From contig OX465284.1 in NCBI GenBank assembly GCA_949987705.1, forward strand, positions 117,471,052 to 117,535,051: a DNA stretch of 64,000 nt. Direction: 5' to 3'. The notes under the pieces were generated by a model. It was not told the origin of the DNA, did no database searches, and saw nothing but the letters and a program-made list of their open reading frames with translations. Each line of letters starts with the position of its first letter. The first letter of the stretch is position 1. Below, piece by piece: positions 47,451-59,908 of this stretch. The translations under genes were made by a program, and so were the position numbers. This stretch comes from Thereva unica (lineage: Eukaryota; Arthropoda; Insecta; Diptera; Therevidae).

Positions 47451-48054
47451 GAACAGCACTACTCATTGAAATGAAGACTGAGGTACAAAGTTCACTAATC
47501 GATCGTTTTCGAAAACCTTCGCACCTTCGAAAACCTTCAACTCCCCTGCCCCGCCTGCAAAGCCATAGTTCGGGTGGGAGGAACACCAACGATCAAAACG
47601 TTCAGTAGGCGTTCCACACTTCGCCTCTTAAAGAAGGCATAAAACTCGCATATCTCGTAAAAAGTTCCGCCTGGTGCGTTTACGTTGAATTTTCTCCCTG
47701 GCAGGCAGTGTTGCAGTGCAAATGTTGTTATAGCCGAATTGCAGTGAGCAAGTGTCCATGCCCAAAATTAAGAAATCCGTTTAGATTTATTCACCATTCA
47801 TTATCAGAACCTGCAAAGGCTCTTTTAAAAATCCTTTGAAGTTTTCAGATGTTACACATGAAATAGTAATTGCGTTTCGCTGGACTCGTTTCTTGGTGAA
47901 CGGCAGAGTTTATATCCTACCAGAACCAAGATTGACAAAACTTATTTATCATTAATTTCATTCTTCACTTTCAGAATTTTTTACAATGTACATTTAAACT
48001 TTTCGCAAATAATTGTTTCTACCAATATTTTATAAATTCCGTTATTTTTTAGAA

Positions 48055-48603
48055 ATGTCGTCCCCAAGTGCTGGAAAACGCCGTATGGACAATGATGTTA
48101 TTAAACTCATTGAGAGTAAACATGAGGTGACAATTTTAGGCGGTTTAAATGAATTTCATGTAAAATTCTTTGGTCCACATGGAACGCCATACGAAGGTGG
48201 AGTATGGAAGGTTCGCGTATATTTGCCAGATAATTATCCATTTAAGTCACCTAGTATAGGATTCGTAAATAAAATCTATCATCCGAACATAGATGAATCA
48301 TCGGGTACCGTATGCCTAGATGTAATTAATCAAGCATGGACAGCTTTATATGATTTATCAAACATATTTGAATCATTTTTACCGCAGCTCCTAACATATC
48401 CAAATCCAGTAGATCCATTAAATCGTGATGCAGCTGCATTATATTTGCATGAGCCAGAAGAATATAAGAAGAAAGTTGCAGATTATGTCCAAAGATTTGC
48501 CACCGAAGAAGCCCTGCGTGCACAACAAGAAAGGGAAAGTTCAGAAAGTGAATCGAGTATGTCAGATTTTAGCGAAGATGAAGCCAGGGATATGGAATTA
48601 TAA
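48055..48603 (+). CDS. UBE2H: Ubiquitin-conjugating enzyme E2 H
   Basis: An E2 enzyme that accepts ubiquitin on its active-site Cys and passes it to substrates, notably with the CTLH/GID ligase. The 182-residue product is nearly the same length as human UBE2H (183) and very close in sequence: [36 protein letters not shown] and the HPN motif (HPNIDE). The catalytic Cys is C87 in [10 protein letters not shown]. The acidic Ser-rich tail ends [16 protein letters not shown], as in the family. The start at 48055 is chosen over an in-frame ATG at 48013 because homology begins there and an acceptor (TATTTTTTAG) ends at 48052, three bases upstream, so the 5' UTR is probably spliced. The coding region is a single exon. 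Confidence 0.97.
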   Translation: MSSPSAGKRRMDNDVIKLIESKHEVTILGGLNEFHVKFFGPHGTPYEGGVWKVRVYLPDNYPFKSPSIGFVNKIYHPNIDESSGTVCLDVINQAWTALYDLSNIFESFLPQLLTYPNPVDPLNRDAAALYLHEPEEYKKKVADYVQRFATEEALRAQQERESSESESSMSDFSEDEARDMEL

Positions 48604-48743
48604 TATCGGCTTTCTTCTAAGTTTAAGGATTATTTTAAATTTGTAACCAACCTTATTGTAATAGATCCTCTCGTAAAATATTTAATTATGCCGTAATCTG
48701 TCGTTTATTATGTATAACGGAGGCAGAGCAAATAACATCTTTA

Positions 48744-48749
48744 AATAAA
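48744..48749 (+). terminator. Polyadenylation signal AATAAA for UBE2H
   Basis: AATAAA lies about 140 bp past the stop. Confidence 0.55.
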
Positions 48750-51700
48750 ATTAAAAAACACATAAGAAGAATAAAGAAGCCGATGGGTGAACGACAAAAA
48801 ATTTTCAAATTTTTATCTTATAAGTAAAACCTATATAAATAATAATAAAAGAATATAGAATTTGTTGTATGATTAACAAAAATTAATATCTAAGAACAAA
48901 AGGTTATGAAAGCACTTACTACTAAAAATGTTTCAATTGGAAATCGTTAAAGTCATTTTAGATGAGTCCGAAGTTAATAAATGGTAAAGAATTGTCGACA
49001 GCTAAAAATTAAAAATAAATAAAAAACAATAAAAAGTAATTCTGAATAATTTAGATGACAAATATGCGAAACTTATTTTCGATACATGTAAAGCTAATTT
49101 TAATAAAGTGAAAGAAAACATTTTTTGATAACGAATCAAGAAAAAATTGTTTGTTTTTGTTATTCAGTTGTTTTCTAATTATCTTTCAATGATCCTTAAA
49201 ACTTTTTGATTATGTATTTGTTCACTTTCAACCCAACAACAACTGGCTGTGAGGGTCTTTTATATGTTCGCAGTTAAGGGAGAATATAACATCATACGTC
49301 AGGACTATAAAGACTGCACGTAAATACAGCAAGCAAATCGATCATGTCCATCATCACACTATGCATTAGGTATCGACAATTCCGTATAAGACCCACCGCC
49401 GCATCTTTAGGAGGGTTCGAACATGTTTTTGCCGTTGTTCGATTCGATCTAGGATCGTCGAGCATTTGAAAACTTTCATACAGGATTTAGGAGGGGAAAT
49501 GTTTCAAAATAGGATTAAAGAGGATTCGAAATAGATTAATGATAAAAGAGAAAAATGTGGCATTTATTAACTAAAATTGTTTTTGAATAAATAGACCAGT
49601 TATGCGCCTTTTCCAGGCATTTACTTTGTAGTGTTGGCGATTTACTTTTTATTCATCGAGGGTTTTGTAGCTGGACTCGATCGCTTTCCCTCTAAAACTA
49701 GATCCGTTCGCCCTTAGGTCGTCGGTCTTCATCCTGTAGCGCCTTTCCAAATTTTAAATCACCTGGCAGCGTAATCCTGTACAGTGTTTTTTATTGAATT
49801 ATATAGAGATCTTCCTACAAACCTATTTCTACCGTTTTTACTGTTTCTGTACTGGTTAAGGGAGTTATAAGAAAATTCCTACATTTCAGAATGTGACAAA
49901 CTTCACGACAATAGAGAATTGGCGAGGATACACTATGGTCAATGTTCTTCCATTTGGAGTTAGGGTGTGAAGATTTTGCGGTTTCTCAATTCTTGAACAA
50001 TCTACATACAGGTGAGCGGGAAATGACGCTTGGCACAATTCGTCCGCCATTTTGGACCCGTAATTTATAAATTTGCATCACAAATTCGTTATTTGCAACC
50101 TTAAAAACCCATAGGAATCCAGTTTCATTAGAATCGGAATACAATTAGAATAGTACGCCATATTGGCACAGCCATTTTGTAGTTATAAGTTCTGATCACA
50201 AATTGGTTATTATGGTTCCTTTAAAAACCATGGAATTCGGAACACAATTAACAAATTCATATTTGGGTGGCCATTTTGAATTTCGGTCATATTTTGTCCC
50301 GTGCTTGCTTTGCATTATCGAAGGAATACGAGCAACGCACAGTTCCGTCGTCAGAAAGCTGTCGCGAAAGTGAGAGGAGACTAGCGTTACATAATTTTAA
50401 GGATATAGATAATCATCACTAAACTTAGGATAGATGGTAGAATTGACACGAGGAGAACAGCGACAGAAATAGCGCGGTGTTTAGAGTTGACATCATCCAG
50501 TGATACCTTGTTTGAATGGCCAGAAAGAAACCTCACTCCTAATTTTGAGTCAAGATACGCACGATATATTGGGGAAGGTTCCAATGTATTTATCCATATA
50601 GATATGGGAGAATTTATTGATTGGGGGTATAGAGACTTCGGGTAGCTTGAAGCTCTCTCTCTAGATCGCAGGCAATAAGTAGGGGAGCTATTTGTCACAA
50701 AGAACAGGGAATTGAAAGTGAGATTGTGCAAAAAAGTGGCTCTTTAAGGCCGCCCGATGCATATATCAGTTTCGTACCGCCCACCCGGTGAGTGGTAAAA
50801 AGTATTAGTAAGAAAAGTCGTTTTTTCTCATGAACCGTTCCTGTTGTGATCATGGCGAGATTTCCCCTTGTTGGATCTGTGCTAGTGACGACAGGTGGAA
50901 GGTAGTCGAACCAACGTATTCGTCTGCTTCTGCTACAAAATTTTGTTGGCCGGGCACTCGTCTGGTGTTGTAAACTGAGAAATCAGATCCGGCTGGCCAA
51001 AAATAGAGAAACGTGGAGGAACGTTGCAAGGGAGATCAAAACGCATCTCGAGCCACAGCATCATACGAAGAAGAACAAGTAGCGTAAAAAGGCTTGCTTT
51101 CTTCAAGTGGCCTTGAAACATATTATACTGTACTATAAAATAAAATGGGAAGTTTAAAAAGAAAAAAGGAAGGCTACCATTTACCAAAATCAATTTTCAT
51201 AATCAATTTAGAAATAGACGAAAACGAACTGAACGAGATCCAAATAATAAAAACAAACTATCTGCTTTTTAACCCAACCCAATAAAAACTTCGAGTCGGT
51301 CTTACTTCAATTAATTTGTATTTACTGTACGACGAACTTATGCTAGCAGCCATCAACTTCTAGCCTTAAGTATACTCACCCCCAAACAATTTTGTGCAAA
51401 TAAAAAAGTGCAAAGTTTAAGCGAAATCAATATTCATCTATATTCAATAATGTTGGCCTGACAACGAGTCAATAAGAAAAAGTTTTGGGTTATTTTTTTC
51501 GATTTTATATTATAACAAAAATTATTGAGGAAATAGTGTAAAAAGTTACTAAAAAAATTTACTACTGTTTTGTGATTGAAACAAACTTTTTTTTTACTAA
51601 ATCGAAGGTAGCTATTAACACCTGATTCGAACTCCTTCTCTAGAATCGTAATTTCGTCCTTTCTTAAGTTTCCTTCCGTTTTTCGTTTGTAATCACTTAA

Positions 51701-52204
51701 AAGTAAAACTAAGACGATTGCTTCTCCTGTTTCAAATAAAATGTTGTTTTCTAAGATATCAGTGTTTTTATATCTTTTGTTTTTAAAGGGGCAGGGGGGA
51801 ACTGGCAGGGGAGTTCGATTGTAAAGCCATAAACAAATTGTGCCACTAATAAAATGTTGAAATTAAAAATTATGTTACGAAACTCGGTGCCATGCTTTTT
51901 TCAGTATCGATTTAATAAGAATTTTGTGACTTTCTTTTTTGTAAATTTTGCAAATTCTTGTGATTATCTTGATTTTGTTTTGTTTGTGCAGTACAACTCT
52001 GTTAATAGGGAGTAATTTTATAGCATGCAAAAATCTTGTCATAAACTAAAAAATATTTGTTGTTTTACAATTTTATTCATAAATCTCATAAGTTTTACTT
52101 CAAAACTTTGTACATTATTCAATTTTTAAGGTTGAGATATAAATTTGCTTAAGCGTTATGTTATGATTTGTTTATTAATTTGTTTTAAACGCCCCTAAAA
52201 TCAG
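48750..52204. other. Intergenic, repeat-like in part
   Basis: At about 50085-50250 two diverged copies of a segment built on ATCACAAATT(C/G)GTTATT ... GAATACAATTA lie in tandem, with CGCCATTTTG-type motifs. The minus-strand frame at 50387-50731 (114 codons) has no recognisable domain. The rest is AT-rich and featureless. Confidence 0.4.
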
Positions 52205-52315
52205 GATCCGGTCGCTGTAATCATTTGTTTTGGTTTCATTGATGTGTAGTCCCAGCTTTCTTGACGTCCGCTCAATCTGGATGAAAGCGTCCTGTACTTG
52301 ATAGTCGACCAATGA
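52205..52315 (-). mobile_element. Non-LTR RT relic
   Basis: On the minus strand the frame reads VDYQVQDAFIQIERTSRKLG followed by LHINETKTNDY. The pattern AF..IE..S.KLGL.IN..KTKYM directly follows the catalytic YADD box in RTE-like reverse transcriptases. Only this block survives. Confidence 0.65.
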
Positions 52316-54332
52316 TGTGTGCCTTGTGTATTTGGGTGGATTTGTGGAGAGTTTTGGCTCTTGCTGTTACCCCCGAATCCCGGATCATTTTCTCTTACTC
52401 AAGCCAGGTAGAAAGGGGGCAGACCAGCAGTGGCGTGAACACCAAAGCCAGGGCACCCTCAAGTCAGTTGGTGAAAACCAGAGACGTGTTTTTGAATCCT
52501 TCGAAATTGATCGGCTCAATCGAACAAGAAATTGAAGATCAGTTCAGAAATTATGTGATCAGTATGATTTGTCCAATTGCCTTATTGGTGAAATGATAAG
52601 TTTAAAATGTTTGAAAGAGATTAAAAGCCGAAATCTCAAAACCATCTGTGATCTTGCTAAATATATTATATAGGATTATAAAACAATGGCTTCGAGTTTA
52701 CTGAATGTATGTGCAGCGCTTGTCTTGTATTTGACGTTACCTGTTGCCTCTGCTTTAGAAAAGCGTTCATATTCAAAACTTAAATTGATAAAAACGTATC
52801 TACGATAGCCACACTAACAAGGAACCAAAAAGAATAACTCTTGACGATAGATCCTCCCTAGTGCACCATCTTTGAACTTCTCGGAATGGCGTTCTCCTCA
52901 CTTCTGTAGTCAGAGAGGCTCGAATAATTTCGGTCTGGAATGGTGCTATGGCTCAGCTTAAGTTGCTTTCATATACGTATTTTAAACTGTTTTAGGTTAA
53001 CGTAAATAAATTATACTAGAAAAATCATCCAGCATCATTCATTATCATTTTATAACACAAATTTAGTTTTTGAATAACACTATCGTCGTCATATCACTTA
53101 GATTCATACAACTAAGCAATTCTAATAGAGTCTTAAAAATAAATAACATCCTTAAGTGCACTTTGATATTCACTTCTAGCAGTCCCGACACTAGCTAGTT
53201 CACTAAGTAACTAGTCACTAGAACTATCACCCGAAAACACTACAAAATCTTTAACTAACTTTTGACTCGTCTACTAAACCATAGAAAAATACTGATGTAC
53301 AGAAGTTGGAAAGCCCGGAGGGCTGAGTTTGAAGTTCGTCAAGCAACGTCATAGCTGGGTTTGAAACAGCTTGAAGCAATGCCATAAATATGTGATTTAC
53401 TGCTGCTCGCTGCTATATATTTTCTAAATAAAAATTATTATTTTGACATTTTTACTACAGCTCATCCTGTCATGACTGAGAAACATAATTTTCATCTCAA
53501 CCCTTTTTCGGATTCTTTAACGTTCGAAAAGAGATTTTTGTTGAACTATTTTTGTGCAGTAATAAATTAGGAAAGCAGAAACGAATTCACCTCCGCGCAG
53601 CCCTCAAACTTCAACTGTTCATAATTGAAACGAAATAACAAATCCGTCTATAATTGACAAGGCAACTACAGTCAGGTAGTCGTTTCTAGACAGCCTCGGA
53701 ACATCCTCCACTCTGTTGTACTTCAGGTATATCTGCCTGCACAGAGCCTGTCAGAAACTATTTACATGTTCGACGTACATTAGAAAAGTCGCGGAATTTT
53801 GTTGTTGCTTTTGTTGTTACGTTAACAGTATAAAAAGGATATGACTAAACGGGCCAGCCACCGCAAGCCCGTTCAAGTCCTTTCACATTTCGGTAATATC
53901 CACAGCGAGGAAACGCCAGGAAATGAAAAGTCGGTGATTTACGATCATCAATCATCGTTCCAGAGTCGTGCTTCATTTTTAAATGAGCAAATAAAGGGCT
54001 GAAAATCGACCAAACACGAAAGCATCCACGATTTTTAGAACCGCTATTGTAGAACGTCTCTAATGGTGCCCTGCCCCTGTACCCGCACAGCCCGTAGTGT
54101 AGTTGTGGCTCATTACGCCCCCTTTCTAGCAATGTGTGTACTTCCCTCGCTTAACCCTTTTTATGCATGTACAAAAACTTTTAATGGATTTAATCAATTC
54201 GCCCCAAATAATTCGCTGTGGCCCCACGGCTGTTGCAAGGCGAAGCGCTAAAATGTTATCTGTGTGTGAATGTAACAGGGGACGGTAGCGATAACAATTA
54301 GGAGCCGACGAGGGAGCAGCTGGCGAAGGGGT
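52316..54332. other. Intergenic and upstream flank of the EF-hand gene
   Basis: No gene recognised. The last 300 bp are more GC-rich and probably hold the promoter and 5' UTR of the gene at 54333. Confidence 0.35.
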
Positions 54333-57300
54333 ATGGCCTCGAAAGGAGCAGGCGGCGGCGCTCGCGCTGGAAAGTCCCAGTCCCCACCGAGGATGGGGGC
54401 CTACATAATGAAAAGCGTTTCCATGTTTTTGACTAGCGGAAGGCGGGCTTCCAGTCAGCAGCGACAGCAAGGAGCAGAAGGCACAAAGAAGCGCAGAAGA
54501 ATCAGGCGCCCGAAAATGGAGGATCCAACCGGGAAACCAACTCCCAAGATGCTTGAGTTGCTTAAGAGACGGACGCAATTTACTAAGTAAGTCCTTTTTG
54601 ACCATTTTGAAAAAAATATTAACAGAAGTTTCTTTATTGAAAACAGGGACGAAATCGAAGCCCTGTGTCGGATCTACAAGAAGCTAGTGGCCAACTGTAG
54701 TGTTGCCTCAAAAAGCCTGGCGCCCAACGCCCCCAGTGCCGTTATTGCGAAGCCTCATGCAAATGCTGAGGTAGGTCCTTGGTCCCTTTTGTTTACAAAT
54801 ATTTACTAATAGTCGCTGACGCGTATTTCGCCAATAAACTCATGTGATCTAAAGATCCGAGGGGAGATTTACTAAGTACTTGAGCACTGCGAACAGCCTG
54901 GCACAGCCGGGAAATTACATCGAACTCCAGCATTGCAGATTTATGCTCAGCACAGGACGAGGGGGAGACTCGATATGTTATAGTACACTTTTATGCTTGT
55001 AGTATATGCTTACCTAAGCGCAGGAGAGGGGAGAAAACAGAAGTTGTAAACTAGAATTTGAATTGGTTGTTTTAGCAAGGTTCGTTGGAGGGGGCTGGGT
55101 GCTTCTAGTTCCTGTAGTCTGTCATACAAATTGGATATGATTTATTGGCTGCCAAAGTGCGTTCGTTCGTTCTGTGGGGCTGAAGCTCCTTTTTCGGTTT
55201 TTTCCTTTATTGGTGAAAAGTTTGCGGGATCGGGTGGTTGTAAATGGGATTTTATGAGTGAGTTGTTGTATAAACGACGGCATGTTATTGGTGTATTTAA
55301 ATGTGGTTAAAGTTTGTTTATTTCAAATGAAAGAATTAAGTGAGTTGGGGTTTTATAAACAAGCATATGTGAACAGGGACGAACACGCAGTTCTAGAAAT
55401 TCTTACATATCCTTATAATATGGAAGAAATTTGTATTGCCTTTTTAAACAATGTCGGTATTAGCATAACAATTCGATGACTTCATAGTAATTTGACTGAA
55501 AAATGTAGTTTAGTGTGTGTAGATTGGGTTATCTTGTGTTTTACTCGAACTAGATGATTATAAGGAATCTTAATTAGAGAGAAGTGATGTTTGATTAATG
55601 AATTTTGTTGGTTAAAATAATATAAAGAGCGTATAAAAAGGTTCTGGATTTAATCATGTAAAATGTGAATAAACCAAACAGTCTTAAACGAGTTTGAGAA
55701 CCCTTAATCGGTAGTGTGTGGTCTATTGCAATCATGTGTGGAACAAAATGTCGACCAAATATTCACCCTGGCTCTGGTGACATTTTGGATGACACTAAGG
55801 AATGCATAATTGCAGTTAAATTTCATTAATGTGTCGAATTAAGCTCAGCTCTTGAATGGTTGATGGTTTAGTGGCGTATTACTTGTTAGAAAAAGAAGAA
55901 GTTCAACGGTATCAACTCACTTATTCTAAGCGGGAAATTGCGATCACCATTTCGAGAGATTATGCGACAAATTGAATTTTGCCGTAAGAATATCTCATTG
56001 TTTCGTTGGCTTCGTCGCAAGTGGCACTGTTGAAACAACATATCACCCACATCCATAGCCTCCTATTGCAGCGACAAAAAATTCGCTGTCATGGTGCGAT
56101 ATCGTATCCCATTCACGGTAACGGCCGGCTTTGGCTTCTGCTCCAAAAACCGCATTATAAAGTAACTTTTCGTGAATGCTGACCCTTTTCAATATTGCCC
56201 ACAAATCTATCGAGTTGAAAATGAAAATGATTCTCTGCGTAAAGTTATTACCCACTAATGTTTGCTCATGGCTCATTTAAATCGCCCTGAGTTATCCAAA
56301 TGAGTCTAGGGTTAGGTAGCACTCTAACTGACATCTGTGACAAAGTTAACGGCAACATCTTGAGTAGTTAATGAGATACGCTTGGTTGCTTTTACCTAAA
56401 AAAGTACAATTTCCAATTTTTAAAACGAGTGAAAGGCTAAAAAACTGTTCGTATACCCTCTAGAACGCCATCCATCTACCGTTTCTAGACCATCTTACTC
56501 ATATTTTCCCTGTTGGTTGATTACTCTCGTCCATCGTTCAAACATTAGTTAAAATCACGTTCGCATGACGCCCGTCCATATTCTATTAAATTAAAAAGAA
56601 ACAACTAAAGCCCATAAATGTGTGTTTTCCACAAACCTTTTAAGTTTGCTGTAAATCACATGAAAGCAGGAATAAAATAGAGGCATCTATCCCATCGACT
56701 TATTTATAAGCCTGCATACATACAATAATTGTCGTTGTAGCATTGACACGTCCGTAAGCTGCCTAAAAACGTAATAAATTTAAAGGCCCCCATTTAGCAA
56801 TAAAGTTGGAGTGGGATTTACCAGAAGATCTTGACTTATAACGATATAATCAGGACGGAATGATTATGTGATAACACAATACCTCGTGTCCTAATTAATT
56901 CAAGCCAATCGTTTATATCAAACCACCCTCGTCCCCCCTCCACACACGGCAAACATATCGCCGTAAAGTCAACCTGTTACATTTCGTCTTGCAAACACCT
57001 ACGCCGAAAAGGTACATTGTTCGTCGGCCCCACACTTCAGGGACGACTTCCTGCCTTTAAACGTTTTGCCGAATTAATCAAGGCAGAGTTTGTGAGGTAG
57101 ACTCTGATTATTTAAATGCGACTGGATCACGCAAGATGGCAGTTACTGTTCATTCCAGGAAACAAACATTAAAATTTGCCTTATTCACTGTTTTTTTCTT
57201 GTTATAGGGCATCGATCGAATCGTCTTTCGTGAACTGTTGCACAGCACGTTTGACATTGTCACGGAGGAGACAATTATGGAAAGGATATTTTGCAGTTGG

Positions 57301-57753
57301 GACATGGCACACGAAGGACTCCCGTTGCGGCTCGAAGGATGGCTTATTGGATTGTCTACATTCTTGCGTGGCACACCAGCCGAAAGGGCTGCGTTTTGCT
57401 TTCGGGTTTACGACCTGAATGCGGATGGTTTTATAACTAAGGACGAAATGTTCACTCTGCTTAGGAATTGCTTAATTAAGCAGCCACAGGATGAGGATCC
57501 AGATGAAGGAGTCAAGGATTTAGTTGAAATTATTTTAAAGAAATTTGATGTGGATAAGGATGGCAAAGTAAGTAGTTATTTGATAAGGACATTTTTGAAC
57601 GTTTGTGTTTTTCTTCTTTCATTCACATTAAAGGTATCCTTTGAAGACTTCTCTGAAACGGTAACTGTAGAACCGTTACTGCTTGAAGCATTCGGGCAAT
57701 GCTTACCTTCGGAGAGTGCTGCAGTAACTTTCTTTTCCACATTGCAAGGTTAA
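54333..57753 (+). CDS. EFCAB1/calaxin-like EF-hand calcium-binding protein
   Basis: Calcium sensor of the EFCAB1 (calaxin) family, in which vertebrate members act on outer dynein arms of cilia. Exons 54333-54586, 54647-54770, 57208-57567 and 57634-57753 join in phase to 285 aa (human EFCAB1 about 211). Residues 1-75 are an extra basic, Gly/Ser-rich extension with TKKRRRIRRPK at 51-61. The family core starts near residue 75. The first EF-hand (D158-E169) has lost ligands; EF2 D195-E206 (DLNADGFITKDE) and EF3 D240-D251 (DVDKDGKVSFED) are complete. Family signatures are GLSTFLRGT, CLIKQPQDEDPDEG and LLLEAFGQCLP. The last intron splits the EF3 loop, is 66 bp long and has no in-frame stop, so its retention would insert 22 residues. 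The 2.4-kb second intron is the largest. N-terminal exon choice is less certain than the core. Confidence 0.88.
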
Positions 57754-57895
57754 AAGTTGTATTTTTAAAGAGCACGGTTAAGCAAGCAAATTCCTTTATC
57801 ACAATTTTAAGTGTAGTTGTAGGTGGACAAAGCGAGGCAGATGGTAATATTTTTAAGTTTAGTGCAAAAGTTGTTGATTAATAATTAAAATAACT

Positions 57896-57901
57896 AATAA
57901 A
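57896..57901 (+). terminator. Polyadenylation signal AATAAA for the EF-hand gene
   Basis: AATAAA lies about 140 bp past the stop. Confidence 0.5.
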
Positions 57902-58227
57902 TATAGTCCAAATCAAGCTGGGCTTTACTTAGTCCTTAAAATAATTTCATTGTTATCAATTATTGCTTCTTATGTGAAAACATAAGCGCAGCAGTTGTTG
58001 TATATAAAAATATCACGATATATGCATGTCTAAATGAAAAGTAGAAGTAGTGGCAATGCACCAACACTTTTTTGTGTAAACCTTGCGCACTATTTACTTG
58101 GCACTTGAACTTATTCTTCACTTTTAACTTGAAACTATTTTTGTCATTTAGAATTATAGAACTCATCGCTAGTGCTTTGCCTCTTCGATTTTGGTTAAAT
58201 ATAGATAGATTAAAAGTTTATCCAATA

Positions 58228-58297
58228 AGTATGATAGGGTTTGAACCGTATTGTTCAAATCGGTCGATCGAGGGATGCCTAACCGGCAGCTCATACT
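58228..58297 (-). other. tRNA-like 70-nt segment, degenerate
   Basis: Read on the minus strand, AGTATGA at the start pairs perfectly with TCATACT at the end (7-bp acceptor-like stem). TGCC/GGCA forms a D-arm-like stem around GGTTA, and GGTTCAAACCC is a consensus box B. The T-stem and anticodon stem do not form well. It is probably a tRNA pseudogene or SINE head. Confidence 0.35.
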
Positions 58298-59659
58298 AAC
58301 CGGTCCCTTTAGAAGTAGCAACCGCGATTAATGCTGATTGACTTCTATGTTGCAACGACAAATTGGTCTATTCTGTGAGCTTATTTCATGTTATCATACT
58401 CATTACTAAGATGGAATAACTGTAGAAAGCTGAAATGACACCTGTTACACCCGCATTAGGTATTTTCCCATGGCGTTCCTAGTAGCAATTCTAAACTATC
58501 TTAGACTAGTTTTGAAGGTTAAAGCTTTCGTTAAATTTGCGACCTTCGCTCAAATTCATACTTAGAAAGTGGTGAATCATATTTAAATTGTGATGCGAGC
58601 GAAAGAGAAAAAAATTTGTCAACATTAGTAGCTTGTACGAAACCTTGAACGTTCAAAACCGGCCTAACACTTAGTTACTCTCTACTACATTACTCAACAC
58701 TTGCTTCAAAATTAACCCCCATAATTTGCTTTTTACATTAATCGAAAAGGAAGACATAAAATCCACTAATGCATGTTATACAGCAGCAAACACACTGCAG
58801 CGACATAAGTGAACAGCACAAATATCAAATTCTACTTTACCGAAACTCTCAATTTCTAACTTTTATATACAAACCGTAGATGAAGAAGAGCCGCAAAAGG
58901 ATTAATCCAATGGTCTCCTAAGGCGATCTCTTGTTAATTTATTTTACTTTACTTTTTTAATGGCAACTGATGATGATACTGCACGTTTTCATCATTAACT
59001 CCAAGCTCCGAATTAAGACTGGAGTTTAATTATGTTTTTTTGGTAACTCAGTGTCGTCAAACAAGATCCAACATACTTGATAGTGTTAATTAGTACAAGT
59101 TTATGGAATGACGTATGTATGCATGACACAAAAAACCTGGAATGATTTATTTTATGAAATAAACTTTATAGTAAAGACAAAAAACATACCTTCATAGAAT
59201 ACAAAATAACAAAGCTGAAGGTTTGTTGTATTGTGTGTAATTTCTATCCGTGTTTTATGTAGCTTATTTTTTTTATCCGCATCTAAAATGTCATGCAACA
59301 CTACATGTACATAGATTGTTGTTGTTATGTTTTGTTTTAAATATATAGTTAATCTAAAAAAAATACTGTTTGGTAGTTTTTTGTATTTAAATGTTTATGA
59401 TAAACTTGAAGATTATGTAATTTTCCTGGGCAACACCAGATGTGGAAGAGTAGAATGAGTAGTAGAATCATTTCAGCATAGGACATACATAAACGCACAT
59501 GGAGAAAAAGGGTGCAACCAGATTAATCATAAACTGATCGTCGGAAGCCGCTCCACCGCCATTCTAGATGTTAGTAAAGCAAACTGCATATCCGACACTA
59601 CTTATGTGATTAAAATAAGGCAAAGAATGCTAAAATAAAGAGGAACATCTGGAAAATAA
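58298..59659. other. Intergenic, no gene recognised
   Basis: AT-rich, with no supported frame or repeat. Confidence 0.4.
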
Positions 59660-59908
59660 CTAAATAAGAAACGAACAACCTCGGTTATAATGAAAAAACA
59701 ACTGAAAGAATGCTATACTTTGCCAAAAGTCAACTAGACCAGACTCGATAACTCGCCTGTACACCTTTTTCGTCTCCATGAATTTGGATAGAATAGAAGT
59801 AAATGCTATTGGGCGGTAGTTAGTTGTTGGGTTCACCCGTTCTGGTATGCGCTGAACATGAGCGAGTTTCCAAAAGTCTGGATATACTCCGAAGAAGTAC
59901 GGGCACAC
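59660..59908 (-). mobile_element. Non-LTR RT relic
   Basis: The minus-strand frame contains YPDFWKLAHVQRIPE, TTNYRPIAFTSILSKFMET and VIESGLVDF. This is the start of the RT domain (P..WK.A.V.PIPK ... NYRPI.L.S..SK..E). It is open for 82 codons but lacks the rest of the enzyme. Confidence 0.78.

Noticed and set aside
48013..48054. Upstream in-frame ATG adding 14 residues to UBE2H
   Set aside because: Those residues precede an acceptor-like TTTTTTAG and have no homology; UBE2H starts MSSPS.
54126..54605. 159-codon minus-strand frame
   Set aside because: It lies mostly over the first coding exon of the EF-hand gene on the other strand and its GC-rich upstream region; no domain and no splice context.
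57238..57753. Continuous 171-codon frame read as an unspliced EF-hand protein
   Set aside because: The 66-bp segment at 57568-57633 has clear splice ends, and removing it restores the EF3 loop; the frame also starts inside an exon.
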